A model generated the notes under the pieces. It ran no database searches and was not told the DNA's origin. It was given only the letters and a program-made list of their open reading frames with translations. The translations under genes and the position numbers were made by a program. From the NCBI RefSeq assembly GCF_009728485.1, contig NZ_VVIQ01000006.1:1-64000 (forward strand): DNA of 64,000 nucleotides, read 5' to 3'. This DNA comes from Prevotella vespertina (lineage in GTDB: Bacteria; Bacteroidota; Bacteroidia; Bacteroidales; Bacteroidaceae). How positions within the stretch are numbered: the stretch's first letter is position 1; each line of letters opens with the position of its first letter. Shown here in pieces: positions 24,758 through 33,338 of the stretch.

Positions 24758-26080
24758 ATGGATATACAGGAGATTTACAAGATTTATTTAAGTCACCCAA
24801 CAGTGACCACTGACAGCAGAAACTGCCCTGAAGGAAGTATCTTCATAGCACTAAAAGGAGCATCATTCGATGGTAACAAGTTTGCAAAAGCTGCTTTGGA
24901 CAAAGGTTGCAGCTATGCTATTGTTGACGAAAAAGAATACATTGATACCACTGATGAGCGTTTTATTTTAGTTGATGACGCACTCGTTACTTACAAAGAA
25001 CTAGCACGTGAACACAGAAGACAATTCTCCATCCCCGTCATTGGCATTACTGGAACGAACGGAAAGACCACCAGTAAAGAGCTTATCTCTACTGTCTTGG
25101 CAGAGAAATATAAGGTTCATCACACCGAAGCAAACTACAATAATGATGTGGGGGTGCCTCGCACGCTACTTGGCATACGCCCTGATGATGAGATAGCTGT
25201 CATTGAGATGGGTGCATCACACCCTGGAGACATTGAGAAACTAGTAACTTATGTTGAACCAACCTGCGGTTTGATAACAAATGTTGGTCGTGCTCATCTA
25301 CAGGGATTCGGCAGCTTTGAGGGCGTAAAACGTACCAAGGGAGAGCTCTACGACTTCTTAAAAGCACATGACGCCTTACTTTTCTTGAATGAAAGCAACG
25401 CCGATCTCACAGAAATGGCGGCACAACGTGAATTCGACCGCATTATCACTTACGGGCAAGATGATACTGCCGACGTACAAGGAAAAGTAATCAACTGTGC
25501 TCCATTCCTCAAATTCGAATGGCAGTCATCAAGCCTTAATAAGCAGCAACCTGCCAATACGATATATGAAGTACAGACTCATCTCATTGGTTCGTACAAC
25601 CTTGATAACATGTTAGCAGCTATCACCATCGGTCTACACTTTGGTGTAACTCCACAGCAGATAAACCATGCCTTAGAGAATTATATCCCTCATAACAACC
25701 GTTCACAGCTCACAGAAACAGCTCACAACAAGCTCATTGTGGATGCTTATAACGCCAATCCTTCCAGCATGGCAGCTGCTATTGAGAACTTCCACCTTAT
25801 GGAAGTTGAACACAAGATGGCTATTCTCGGAGACATGAGAGAGCTTGGCGCAGCTTCAGCAGAGGAACATCAAAAGGTTGTTGAACTACTCAAAACAGCA
25901 GGCTTAACCAATGTCTGGCTTGTTGGTGAGGAATTTCAAAAGACTAACACAGACTTCCGTAAGTTTAAGGATGTTGATGAGGTAAAGGCTGAAATAGCTC
26001 TTCATCGACCAGAAGACCATTATATCCTTATTAAAGGAAGCAATGGAATAAGGCTCTTCGAACTGCCCAACTTGCTCTAA
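24758..26080 (+). CDS. murF: UDP-N-acetylmuramoyl-tripeptide-D-alanyl-D-alanine ligase MurF
   Basis: ATP-dependent cytoplasmic ligase that adds D-Ala-D-Ala to UDP-MurNAc-tripeptide, the last soluble step of peptidoglycan precursor synthesis. The 440 residues contain the Mur ligase P-loop ITGTNGKTTSKEL, the MurF motif EANYNNDVGVPRTLL, and the C-terminal domain motif DAYNANPSSM. Here it stands apart from any mur/dcw cluster, with its own promoter, and tRNA-Pro follows. Confidence 0.95.
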   Translation: MDIQEIYKIYLSHPTVTTDSRNCPEGSIFIALKGASFDGNKFAKAALDKGCSYAIVDEKEYIDTTDERFILVDDALVTYKELAREHRRQFSIPVIGITGTNGKTTSKELISTVLAEKYKVHHTEANYNNDVGVPRTLLGIRPDDEIAVIEMGASHPGDIEKLVTYVEPTCGLITNVGRAHLQGFGSFEGVKRTKGELYDFLKAHDALLFLNESNADLTEMAAQREFDRIITYGQDDTADVQGKVINCAPFLKFEWQSSSLNKQQPANTIYEVQTHLIGSYNLDNMLAAITIGLHFGVTPQQINHALENYIPHNNRSQLTETAHNKLIVDAYNANPSSMAAAIENFHLMEVEHKMAILGDMRELGAASAEEHQKVVELLKTAGLTNVWLVGEEFQKTNTDFRKFKDVDEVKAEIALHRPEDHYILIKGSNGIRLFELPNLL

Positions 26081-26106
26081 ACATATCATAAAAAGAGCAT
26101 AAAACA

Positions 26107-26138
26107 TTGCACTAGTTCCGAAAAATTAACTACCTTTG
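26107..26138 (+). promoter_or_regulatory. tRNA-Pro promoter
   Basis: TTG (26107-26109), 21 bp, TACCTTTG (26131-26138). The tRNA 5' end is 20 nt downstream. Confidence 0.6.
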
Positions 26139-26158
26139 CAACTGCTTGCAAAGGCTAT

Positions 26159-26232
26159 CGGGATGTAGCGCAGTTGGTAGCGCACTACGTTCGGGACGTA
26201 GGGGTCGCCAGTTCGAATCCGGTCATCCCGAC
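26159..26232 (+). tRNA. tRNA-Pro (anticodon CGG)
   Basis: Acceptor arms CGGGATG and CATCCCG pair fully. The D-arm has GCGC stems and the anticodon arm CTACG-TTCGGGA-CGTAG presents CGG, reading CCG codons. The T-arm GCCAG-TTCGAAT-CCGGT has one A-C mismatch and a terminal G-U, slightly unusual but probably tolerated. CCA is not encoded. A promoter precedes it and an intrinsic terminator follows, so it is a single-gene unit. Confidence 0.92.
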
Positions 26233-26235
26233 TCG

Positions 26236-26272
26236 AAAAGGGGAAGAACTATGATGGTTCTTCCCCTTTTTT
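26236..26272 (+). terminator. Terminator after tRNA-Pro
   Basis: A perfect 14-bp stem (AAAAGGGGAAGAAC with GTTCTTCCCCTTTT) with a 7-nt loop and a T-tract. Confidence 0.8.
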
Positions 26273-26282
26273 GAGCCTCCTA

Positions 26283-26335
26283 ACAACCTCCTCACTACCC
26301 CTCCCAGCCTCCCCAAAGGGGAGGAGCGCCTAACG
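26283..26335. repeat. Dispersed GC-rich palindrome (family A)
   Basis: CCCTCCCAGCCTCCCC, AAA, GGGGAGGAG, then CGCCTAACGAGAG. The CCTCCCC/GGGGAGG hairpin and the CCTAACG tail also occur near 52700-52745. Confidence 0.5.
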
Positions 26336-26374
26336 AGAGCTAGTTCGGAAAGGCTATATCCCACACAACAAACA

Positions 26375-26410
26375 ACTTGTTTACTTGTCAACTCGTCAAC
26401 CCGTCAACTC
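26375..26410. repeat. Octamer tandem array (ACTTGTCA type)
   Basis: Four and a half units of 8 nt: ACTTGTTT, ACTTGTCA, ACTCGTCA, ACCCGTCA, ACTC. The same period and consensus recur at 53093-53132 and 56863-56902. Confidence 0.6.
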
Positions 26411-26439
26411 AAATAAACCCTTCATTCTTTAGAAATCTC

Positions 26440-26470
26440 TTGCTGTTTTCAATACAATTCATTATATTTG
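26440..26470 (+). promoter_or_regulatory. Promoter of the SPFH/zinc-ribbon operon
   Basis: TTG (26440-26442), 20 bp, TATATTTG (26463-26470). The predicted start near 26475 gives a leader of about 75 nt. No further promoter was seen before any of the four following genes. Confidence 0.6.
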
Positions 26471-26549
26471 CAGGGTATTAAGAGGTTTAACTACAACGTC
26501 TTATACGATAATTTGAAATACATTTTACTGACAAGTAACAACAGAGGCT

Positions 26550-27536
26550 ATGGGTATAAAGAACTTATTTAAACGGCAATTAAGAAGTGTCATAGAGTGG
26601 AAAGAGCAAGACAGCAAGCTACTTTTCCATCAGTTGGAAACAACAACTGATGAAATAAAGGACGCTAGTAAACTCATTATTGCACCTGGTCAGGGTTGCA
26701 TTATCGTCTATGATGGACAGGTGAGAGCCACACTTACAGAACCAGGAGTGTATGAGATGGATTCTGACAACCATCCTTTTATCACCACATTGCTTAACAT
26801 CTCTCAGCAAGCAGAGAGCGACCATAAGATGAGGTTCTACTTCTTCCGTACAGCGGAGATGGTGAACATCCTTTGGGGAACTGCTTCGCCAGTGAAATAC
26901 ATAGAGCCTGATTATCAATTACCAGTGGCTCTCGGGGTTTGTGGAAACTTCTCTGTAAAGATACAAGATGCGTCTCAAATGTTCGTCACACTGCTTGGAA
27001 CGGTCGCAGACTATTACGCAGAGGATGTGCAAGAACTCGTATCTTCACGTATTGTGACGCCACTCACAGCCTTTCTTGCAGTCAAAGCCTACCCTTACCG
27101 AGAGGTGGATACCCACATAGGTGAGCTTTCTAAGGAGTTACAAGAGAAGACTTCAGAGGAGTTATCACGATTGGGTTTGGAGCTAACTGACTTCCGCATT
27201 ACTTCTGTTACATTCGATGACGAAACGATGGAACGCATTGGTAGGATTGCAAACATGACTACTGAGAAGCATGCAGCAGCCGAGGTAGACCTTGATTACA
27301 CTGGATTGCAGAAGTTAGGAGCCTTACGTGATGCTGCAAAGAACGAAGGTGGACTGGCAGGAGCAGGCTTGCAAATGGGAGCCGGACTACAGTTAGCACA
27401 AGACATATTCAAGTCGGGTGATGTTAATAGTGACCCTACTCTACGCCTACGAAAGCTCAAGAAGCTCTTAGATGAACAACTCATCACTGCTGAAGAATAC
27501 GAACAAAAGAAGAACGAAATACTCTCTAAATTATGA
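26550..27536 (+). CDS. SPFH-domain protein with C-terminal SHOCT (YdjI-like)
   Basis: A 328-residue protein of the SPFH (stomatin/flotillin) superfamily, in the group often labelled virion core protein-like, to which Bacillus YdjI belongs. Residues about 25-240 form the SPFH region, with IIAPGQGCIIVYDGQV (43-58) and VSSRIVTPLTAFLAVKAY. The last 34 residues form a SHOCT helix pair (RLRKLKKLLDEQLITAEEYE). A glycine/alanine-rich hinge (about 268-285) separates them. There is no membrane segment, so it probably binds the membrane peripherally. The stop overlaps the next start by 4 nt, implying coupled translation. Confidence 0.82.
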   Translation: MGIKNLFKRQLRSVIEWKEQDSKLLFHQLETTTDEIKDASKLIIAPGQGCIIVYDGQVRATLTEPGVYEMDSDNHPFITTLLNISQQAESDHKMRFYFFRTAEMVNILWGTASPVKYIEPDYQLPVALGVCGNFSVKIQDASQMFVTLLGTVADYYAEDVQELVSSRIVTPLTAFLAVKAYPYREVDTHIGELSKELQEKTSEELSRLGLELTDFRITSVTFDDETMERIGRIANMTTEKHAAAEVDLDYTGLQKLGALRDAAKNEGGLAGAGLQMGAGLQLAQDIFKSGDVNSDPTLRLRKLKKLLDEQLITAEEYEQKKNEILSKL

Positions 27537-27868
27537 ATAAAGTCTTAATCCCCGCCATAGCAGTCCTCTTTGTCAATATCATTGCAGGTCTGGTTCTATC
27601 AATCTATCCATTGGTAAACATGCTCTACACGAGTGTTGCCATTATAGTCAACACTCTATTGGTTGTAATGTTGTTTGCCCTTGGTGCAGAGCGTTCGCAT
27701 CGTTTGAGCCTTGGTATGCTCTTCCTCTTAGCTGGAATCATAGAGTTTGTTAGTGGAATGATAGCACCGAGTGGCGTAAAAGACAACTGGTGGATTATCC
27801 TCTTCGCTATCTTTACAGCCATAGAAGCTATCTTGTGTTATCTAACCATACATTATAAGAAACAATAA
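27533..27868 (+). CDS. Small four-helix membrane protein
   Basis: A 111-residue hydrophobic protein of unknown family with about four membrane segments (3-25, 30-50, 57-75 and 83-106) and little soluble sequence. It overlaps the SPFH gene by 4 nt and lies 22 bp before the first zinc-ribbon gene, a position comparable to the small membrane component YdjH of the Bacillus ydjGHI module. That parallel rests on order and topology, not on recognised homology. Confidence 0.7.
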   Translation: MNKVLIPAIAVLFVNIIAGLVLSIYPLVNMLYTSVAIIVNTLLVVMLFALGAERSHRLSLGMLFLLAGIIEFVSGMIAPSGVKDNWWIILFAIFTAIEAILCYLTIHYKKQ

Positions 27869-27890
27869 AAAGTACTGATTGAGTTATACA

Positions 27891-29303
27891 ATGTCAACAA
27901 AGATAAAACCGATAAAGTGCCCAAACTGTGGTAGCGAGAAGCATGTCCAACTGGATGAAAAGCGCTATCAATGTAGAAATTGTGGGACGGAATACTTCTT
28001 GGATGACGATGATATAACCATTAATGTCAAGCATAATTTCGAATACGAAAACTTCACGCAGCCCAAAGAAGAGCCCCGCGTCACCATGAGCAATGTGATA
28101 AGAAACCTAGCGGTTGTACTTATTGTCTTTCTCTTTCTGTATGCAGCTAAGCACTTTTGGGGCGGAGATATCAAAGTAAGTAAGCTCTTGGGGGTAAGTG
28201 ATTTATTCTCTGTCGACTCCGTAGAGGTGACAGATGACTACGATGCCATCTACCCTATGAAGCATAAAGGACGTATTTGTTTCTTCTACGTAACGAATCG
28301 TAGGTACGATTACGGGCTTAACGATGATAAGACCTTAGTAGATGGTCACTATTATGGATTCGTCGATGCGCAGACTGGACAAGTGTTAGCTGATAAGCTC
28401 CTCATCAGTAATGACGAGAGCAAAAGCCTTGAGATGTACTCGTTTGATGAGCTTAAGTTGCAGCATTTCCCGCAAGCAGACAAGTGGTTCTGTATAGTCC
28501 CAGAACAGTTTATATACGAAGTTGACCCACAAACACTCACGATGAGTAATGTCACAAATACTATCTTTGCTCATAAGGAAGCAATGTCAAGTGGGATCTC
28601 ATCTGTGAATTTTATCTTTAGAATAAACGATGGTCACGCTAATTCATTAGAGGGAGGTGAGGGCTTCGAAGTATCTAATAATTTGGCAGAAAATTACTAT
28701 TACTTTCCTGCAACAGACCATCTTTATACGGAGGAGGCTTATAAGTATGCCCAAAAACTACCAGCTTCTGGGCTCAAAGGAGAGCTACGTAAGGATGTAA
28801 TGTATGAATTGGAAAGTAAGAACTCAAGTGAGTCATCCAATCAAAAAGGTCAAAACATAATAAATAGAGTACAATACACGCATTACCTAGGAAACCCTCA
28901 GTACCTTAATGACTCTCGCAATGGTAAATATGATTTTGTATATTCTGACATGCGAGTTGTCGATAATCAGCCAATAACAGATTGGTTCACAGGATTCGAT
29001 GCAGAGCTCATTTACCAAGATCCAAAGTATTTATGTATTGAGTATAAGGCAAATATCTCGAAGAATGCACCAACGATTCTTCAGCTAAGAAACACTAATG
29101 GAGGAATCCTTTGGACACGCTCTCTTGATTGTCCAATAAAGATTGGTGGTGTTCTACGAGACAATCAGAAGATATGGTTCAGAGCTACAAGAGAGCACAC
29201 TGATCGCTACGATGATGAATATATCATAAGCCTTACGTTAAAAGGAGGTAACATAAAATACGAATACAAGTTTGCAACTAGTCACAACGTAAGGAAGCAA
29301 TAA
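27891..29303 (+). CDS. Zinc-ribbon membrane protein (first paralogue)
   Basis: A 470-residue protein with an N-terminal TFIIB-type zinc ribbon (C10-x2-C13 and C28-x2-C31), an acidic linker, one membrane helix (about 68-88), and a large C-terminal domain of about 370 residues, probably outside the cytoplasm. I do not recognise that domain. The frame opens 12 bp earlier with a TTG, but the ATG at 27891 aligns exactly with the start of the next gene's product, so I use it. The zinc ribbon plus single helix recalls YdjG of Bacillus, which helps recruit PspA; this is an analogy only. Confidence 0.75.
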   Translation: MSTKIKPIKCPNCGSEKHVQLDEKRYQCRNCGTEYFLDDDDITINVKHNFEYENFTQPKEEPRVTMSNVIRNLAVVLIVFLFLYAAKHFWGGDIKVSKLLGVSDLFSVDSVEVTDDYDAIYPMKHKGRICFFYVTNRRYDYGLNDDKTLVDGHYYGFVDAQTGQVLADKLLISNDESKSLEMYSFDELKLQHFPQADKWFCIVPEQFIYEVDPQTLTMSNVTNTIFAHKEAMSSGISSVNFIFRINDGHANSLEGGEGFEVSNNLAENYYYFPATDHLYTEEAYKYAQKLPASGLKGELRKDVMYELESKNSSESSNQKGQNIINRVQYTHYLGNPQYLNDSRNGKYDFVYSDMRVVDNQPITDWFTGFDAELIYQDPKYLCIEYKANISKNAPTILQLRNTNGGILWTRSLDCPIKIGGVLRDNQKIWFRATREHTDRYDDEYIISLTLKGGNIKYEYKFATSHNVRKQ

Positions 29304-29335
29304 GTATATATAACGAATACAGATAAAGCAATACA

Positions 29336-30724
29336 ATGTCAACAAAGATAAGACCCATAAAGTGCCCGAATTGTGGCAGTGAGAAGCATCTTCAGTTGGA
29401 TGAAAAGCGTTATCGCTGTAAAAACTGCGGTACAGAATACTTCCTAGATGATGACGACATAAACATTAATGTCAAGCATCAATTTGATTATGGAGGCTTC
29501 ACACGCACCAAAGGAGACGCAGACATCTCCACTAGCAATGTGGTAAAAGTATTCGCTATCATCGGTGGTTCTTTATTCTTTCTATTCATGTTATTGTTCT
29601 TCAGCATAGACTCTTCCAAGCCAAGCGCTAGTTATAAAGACTCTATCAGCGTAGATGATTCATATAAAGCCATTGTCCCAGTAAAGTATAACGGACGTGT
29701 TTGTTTCTTCTATTTAACCGACCGTAGTTTCAGTAACTGGTATTCTGACGACGAGACACCACCATCAGGTTACTATTATGGATTCGTCGATCCAGATAGT
29801 GGGAAGGTGTTTGCTGACAAACTTTTCATCAGTGATGACGATGCAAGGAAGGTTGGTATGACAGCTTTCCACATGCTTCAGATACAACATCTGAACCAAG
29901 CCAAGAAGTGGTATATCACGATTCCTAGCCAGTTTATACTTGAGATAGACCCACAGACACTCACGCTAAAGGATGTCTCAAAGACTATCTTCGCCAAGAA
30001 GAAAGCGATGTCAAGTGGTATCTCATCAGTAGAATTTATCTCTGATACCTACGAAGACCACGCAAGTACGGCGGGCGTAGGTGAAGGGTTCAAGGTCACC
30101 AACAATTTGGCAGAAACCTATTATTATTTCCCAGCTACAGACCGTCTTTATACGAAGGACGCCTATGAATTCGCCCAACAACTACCCGCTTCTGAGCTTA
30201 ATGGTGAGGTTAAGGATAGTGTATTCTATATATTAGATCGTAAGGAAGCAAGCGAATCTTCTAGCCAAAAAAGCCTCAACCGCTTATGGAGAATACGCTT
30301 CATGTATCACTTAGGAGACCCTCAAGACGCTGGTTACTTCCTATATGGTGTGACTGATTCTCCACGTGGTGACAAGCGAATGATTAGTCACAACGCAATA
30401 ACAGATTGGTTTACCGGCTTCAATTCAAAGATTGATTACCAAGACTCGAAGTATATCCTTATAGAGTATAATGCTAGTATCTCGGAAGATGCACCAACGA
30501 TTCTTCAGCTGAGAAACACTAATGGCGTTATACTTTGGACACACGCCTTTGAGCTTCCACTGAAGATTCAGGGCATCATACGAGATAATCAAAAGATATG
30601 GTTTAGAGCGACCAAGGATAACGATCATACTGAAGACGAAGACTATATAGCGAGCCTTACCTTAAAGGATGGTTATCTGAAATACGAATATAAGTTTACT
30701 ACTAAACACAAGGTTCCAAAGTAA
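29336..30724 (+). CDS. Zinc-ribbon membrane protein (second paralogue)
   Basis: A tandem duplicate of the preceding gene, 462 residues, 32 bp downstream. The first 48 residues match the paralogue at 43 positions, including all four zinc-ribbon cysteines, while the helix (about 73-93) and linker have diverged more. The C-terminal domains align throughout (for example ITDWFTGF, DAPTILQLRNTNG/NAPTILQLRNTNG, DNQKIWFRAT). Strong conservation of the cytoplasmic head suggests both recruit the same partner, while the outer domains may sense different signals. Confidence 0.75.
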   Translation: MSTKIRPIKCPNCGSEKHLQLDEKRYRCKNCGTEYFLDDDDININVKHQFDYGGFTRTKGDADISTSNVVKVFAIIGGSLFFLFMLLFFSIDSSKPSASYKDSISVDDSYKAIVPVKYNGRVCFFYLTDRSFSNWYSDDETPPSGYYYGFVDPDSGKVFADKLFISDDDARKVGMTAFHMLQIQHLNQAKKWYITIPSQFILEIDPQTLTLKDVSKTIFAKKKAMSSGISSVEFISDTYEDHASTAGVGEGFKVTNNLAETYYYFPATDRLYTKDAYEFAQQLPASELNGEVKDSVFYILDRKEASESSSQKSLNRLWRIRFMYHLGDPQDAGYFLYGVTDSPRGDKRMISHNAITDWFTGFNSKIDYQDSKYILIEYNASISEDAPTILQLRNTNGVILWTHAFELPLKIQGIIRDNQKIWFRATKDNDHTEDEDYIASLTLKDGYLKYEYKFTTKHKVPK

Positions 30725-30747
30725 TAAGTATTAAACACGAATATAAT

Positions 30748-31524
30748 ATGATAAAGATAAAATTACTTCTGCTCTCTCTAATCGCACTACCTTTAGCAAG
30801 TAACGCACAGGTACAGAAGATAGTAGAGTCTTATGACAACGGACAGATAAAGTCGATTACATATGAAAATAAGGAGACGGGGCTACTAGAAGGGCATTGT
30901 GTTAGTTATATGGAAGATGGTCGCTTATTCATGGAAGAAGACTATAAGGACGGTCTAAGGGATGGGCTGGTGAAGTATTACGATGCATTTGGTAACATCG
31001 AAAGCATTGTGAGTTACAGCAAAGGGAAGAAGCAGGGTAAGCTCATCAAGTACCAAAAGATGAATCGTCCCAGTGCAAATCCTTATCTTGACTACATTGA
31101 GAACTACGAGAATGGACTGCTACAGGGAATGACCTACGTGTACGATGATACTGGGCAAAAGATTATCGAACACGCACGTTATGATGATGGTCTATGTGTC
31201 GAAGATACTGTATATCTCCCTAAAGGTACGTTCTATGCGTATCGGACGAAAGGACCTGATGGTACTTATGTTGGTGGTGAGCTGAAGAGCAGAATAGTAC
31301 CCAACAAGAAGAATGCGGCTACTCATCAACCTACGAGGAAGGCTCCCATTAGACAACGCCCAACAGCACCGAGACCTGTTAAGGCTAAACCCGCTCCACA
31401 ACGCAAGCCCACTCCTGCCACTAAACCCAATCCCGTCACTAAGCCCAATCCTCAACCACAGCCTAAGCCAACACCTAAGCCACGCTTAAAGTTAGGTAAG
31501 GATGGTACAATAGAGATGGGTTAG
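30748..31524 (+). CDS. Secreted MORN-repeat protein (YwqK-like) with proline-rich tail
   Basis: A 258-residue exported protein. A signal peptide (1-20, ending SNAQ) precedes several MORN/YwqK-type repeats, each with a YxDGxxxG-like core: SYDNGQIKS, SYMEDGRLF, YKDGLRDGLVKYY, YENGLLQGMTYVY. These cover about 25-150. The last 70 residues are rich in Pro, Lys and Arg and probably unstructured, perhaps reaching peptidoglycan or the outer membrane. It is the last gene of the operon and ends before a hairpin pair. YwqK-type proteins also occur as antitoxins, but no toxin gene is adjacent. Confidence 0.7.
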   Translation: MIKIKLLLLSLIALPLASNAQVQKIVESYDNGQIKSITYENKETGLLEGHCVSYMEDGRLFMEEDYKDGLRDGLVKYYDAFGNIESIVSYSKGKKQGKLIKYQKMNRPSANPYLDYIENYENGLLQGMTYVYDDTGQKIIEHARYDDGLCVEDTVYLPKGTFYAYRTKGPDGTYVGGELKSRIVPNKKNAATHQPTRKAPIRQRPTAPRPVKAKPAPQRKPTPATKPNPVTKPNPQPQPKPTPKPRLKLGKDGTIEMG

Positions 31525-31580
31525 CATATATCATAAGGTAATGAAGGCACACGGCTAACCTATCTACTTTACGGAAGAAG

Positions 31581-31646
31581 CCTATTCAATTACGAATAGG
31601 ACATAAAGAAATCGAACCAGCTGGATACGTCCAACTGGTTCGATTC
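31581..31646. terminator. Double hairpin between convergent operons
   Basis: CCTATTC/GAATAGG (31581-31600) is followed by a larger stem AATCGAACCAGCTGGA with TCCAACTGGTTCGATT (31610-31645, one mismatch). On the minus strand the second is followed by TTCTTTATG. Together they probably end both the zinc-ribbon operon and the polysaccharide locus. Confidence 0.7.
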
Positions 31647-31690
31647 TTATAATAACTCTGTCCCAATGAAGGGACAGCAGTTGTCATTAC

Positions 31691-33139
31691 TTACTTTGTC
31701 AGCTTGATAATCTTACAACCATGTGCTGGGATAACAGCCTCGATCTTATCACTTACCGTCCCTTCGTCAGCATGCTTCCAAAGGTCACGCACCTTATAAG
31801 TTCCTGATAGTCCTAACTTAGACAATTCTACAGAACGTGTTGCAGCAGCTGTCTCACGATTGAAGAGACCTACAACATAAGAGCCGTCCTTCATCTGTCC
31901 ATACCATACCTCACCATCTGTATTCCACAGATTACGTGCTAGTGGCTTACCTACGAATCCGTCCTTATTCAATGCAAGTAACTCGTCGTTCTGGAAGAAC
32001 TTGAGGTCATCACCTGTTGGTAAGTCAGTGATTGAGATAGGACCGCCTGCCATCAAAGGAAGAGAGATAACAGACATCTTCTCATTGTCATCAGCGTAAC
32101 TTCCAATACGGATAAAGTCACCATCGAGGCGGATCTTCTTACGACCAGAGATCTTTGACCAGTTAATAAAGCCGTCAAAAGCATTCTCGGAGTTAGGCCA
32201 ACCACCACGAAGACTACCACGGTTGTTATCTGAGAAACGATACCAACTACCCTCAAGCGCATCGGCGTCAATACGTACCATGTTACCAGCATACTTCTCA
32301 ATGATTGCGTCATTGCGCAAGTGTGGCATTACAAGAGACACATATACACCATACTTCTGTGCATATTTGTTGATCCATTGCATACCCTTCACGTAACGCT
32401 CACGACCAAAGCCTTTGTCAATAATGTCCGTATAATTCATACCATCCTCATACCAAGAAAGGAAGTCCATACGCACGAACTTCACGCCTAAGTCAGCATA
32501 GTGTTTGAAGAAACCTTCAAAGAACTGCTCTGCACCTGGATGGTCGGTCATCACCCAACCAAACTGCTCCTTAGCCGTAGGATATTTCACGTCCTTATCC
32601 TTTGCAGGGTCATAAGCAAGGCTGCTTACTGTGATGTTGTCAGTACCAGGAATGATAGCATTAGGGTTAGAATAGTGCAACCAGAAAGGACTGTCATACA
32701 CACCCAACTTCAAACCTTTAGCCTTCAACTTAGCAACGATAGTGCTTAAAGGAATCTCAGGAGAACCCTCATCTTTCGTCGTGTGACTATAACGTGTCAT
32801 GTAACCATCATCACCGCCCATAGCAGCGAAACCATCGGTAACAAGCATATCATAACCATGTGACTTGAGATTGGTCACTACATAATCGATGGTCTCATCC
32901 CAGTCATCCTCTGTAAAGATATTAGGGAAAGAACCTGCCTTCTCCTGTGCACGAAGGTTACCATATACACTCCAATAAAGAGGAGCATAATCCATTCCTT
33001 CCTTCTCCGCAACAGGTGTGAGTCCAACAGTAGGATCCTGCTTGTCAACACTCAAGTCGCTGGTGACGTCCCACTCGTTACTATTACAGCTAGAGAGCAA
33101 TGCTGCGAATGCCAAGCTAGCGAATATATATTTCTTCAT
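31691..33139 (-). CDS. Lipoprotein glycoside hydrolase, clan GH-D (alpha-galactosidase-like)
   Basis: A 482-residue surface or periplasmic lipoprotein (lipobox LSSC, Cys18) with a TIM barrel and a C-terminal beta-sandwich. The layout suits clan GH-D (GH27/GH36/GH31-like). D225 in VKFVRMDFL is the likely nucleophile, on the strand where GH27 has KYDxC. A candidate acid/base is D291 in VRIDADALEG. SLPLMAGGPISITDL (359-373) matches the clan's conserved PLmaG-DL block before the C-terminal domain. Members act on alpha-galactosides, isomaltose-linked glucans or related alpha-glycans, and the specificity is not decidable here. It is last in the locus, 199 bp after the SusE/F gene. Confidence 0.75.
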   Translation of the reverse strand: MKKYIFASLAFAALLSSCNSNEWDVTSDLSVDKQDPTVGLTPVAEKEGMDYAPLYWSVYGNLRAQEKAGSFPNIFTEDDWDETIDYVVTNLKSHGYDMLVTDGFAAMGGDDGYMTRYSHTTKDEGSPEIPLSTIVAKLKAKGLKLGVYDSPFWLHYSNPNAIIPGTDNITVSSLAYDPAKDKDVKYPTAKEQFGWVMTDHPGAEQFFEGFFKHYADLGVKFVRMDFLSWYEDGMNYTDIIDKGFGRERYVKGMQWINKYAQKYGVYVSLVMPHLRNDAIIEKYAGNMVRIDADALEGSWYRFSDNNRGSLRGGWPNSENAFDGFINWSKISGRKKIRLDGDFIRIGSYADDNEKMSVISLPLMAGGPISITDLPTGDDLKFFQNDELLALNKDGFVGKPLARNLWNTDGEVWYGQMKDGSYVVGLFNRETAAATRSVELSKLGLSGTYKVRDLWKHADEGTVSDKIEAVIPAHGCKIIKLTK

Positions 33140-33213
33140 TGTTGTTTATTCTGTCATAAGTAATTAGTAAATGGTAGCTGCGAAAAGCGATATTTTGTCT
33201 CACTTCTATTGAT

Positions 33214-33292
33214 ACATACGTGTCAACGAATTGACTCCTATGTGTCATCCCCTGTAACACATACGTGTCAAGCACGTGACTCGTATGTGTCA
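33214..33292. repeat. Two 34-nt palindromic direct repeats inside the polysaccharide locus
   Basis: Copies at 33214-33247 and 33259-33292 share outer arms ACATACGTGTCAA and TATGTGTCA and differ only in the centre. Each is itself an imperfect palindrome (ACATACGTGTCA with TGACTCGTATGT). They lie in the 199-bp gap between the SusE/F and hydrolase genes, where they could stabilise or attenuate the transcript or bind a regulator. Confidence 0.65.
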
Positions 33293-33338
33293 GAAAAGGG
33301 AATCGTATGATTGCTGCTACCGAATCATATTAGTGGAG

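Noticed and set aside
26185..26391. A minus-strand frame across tRNA-Pro and its terminator
   Set aside because: It covers the tRNA and a GC-rich repeat; it is a shadow.
30748..31524. MORN/YwqK protein as an antitoxin
   Set aside because: It has a signal peptide and a proline-rich tail and no partner toxin gene; it is better explained as an exported operon member.
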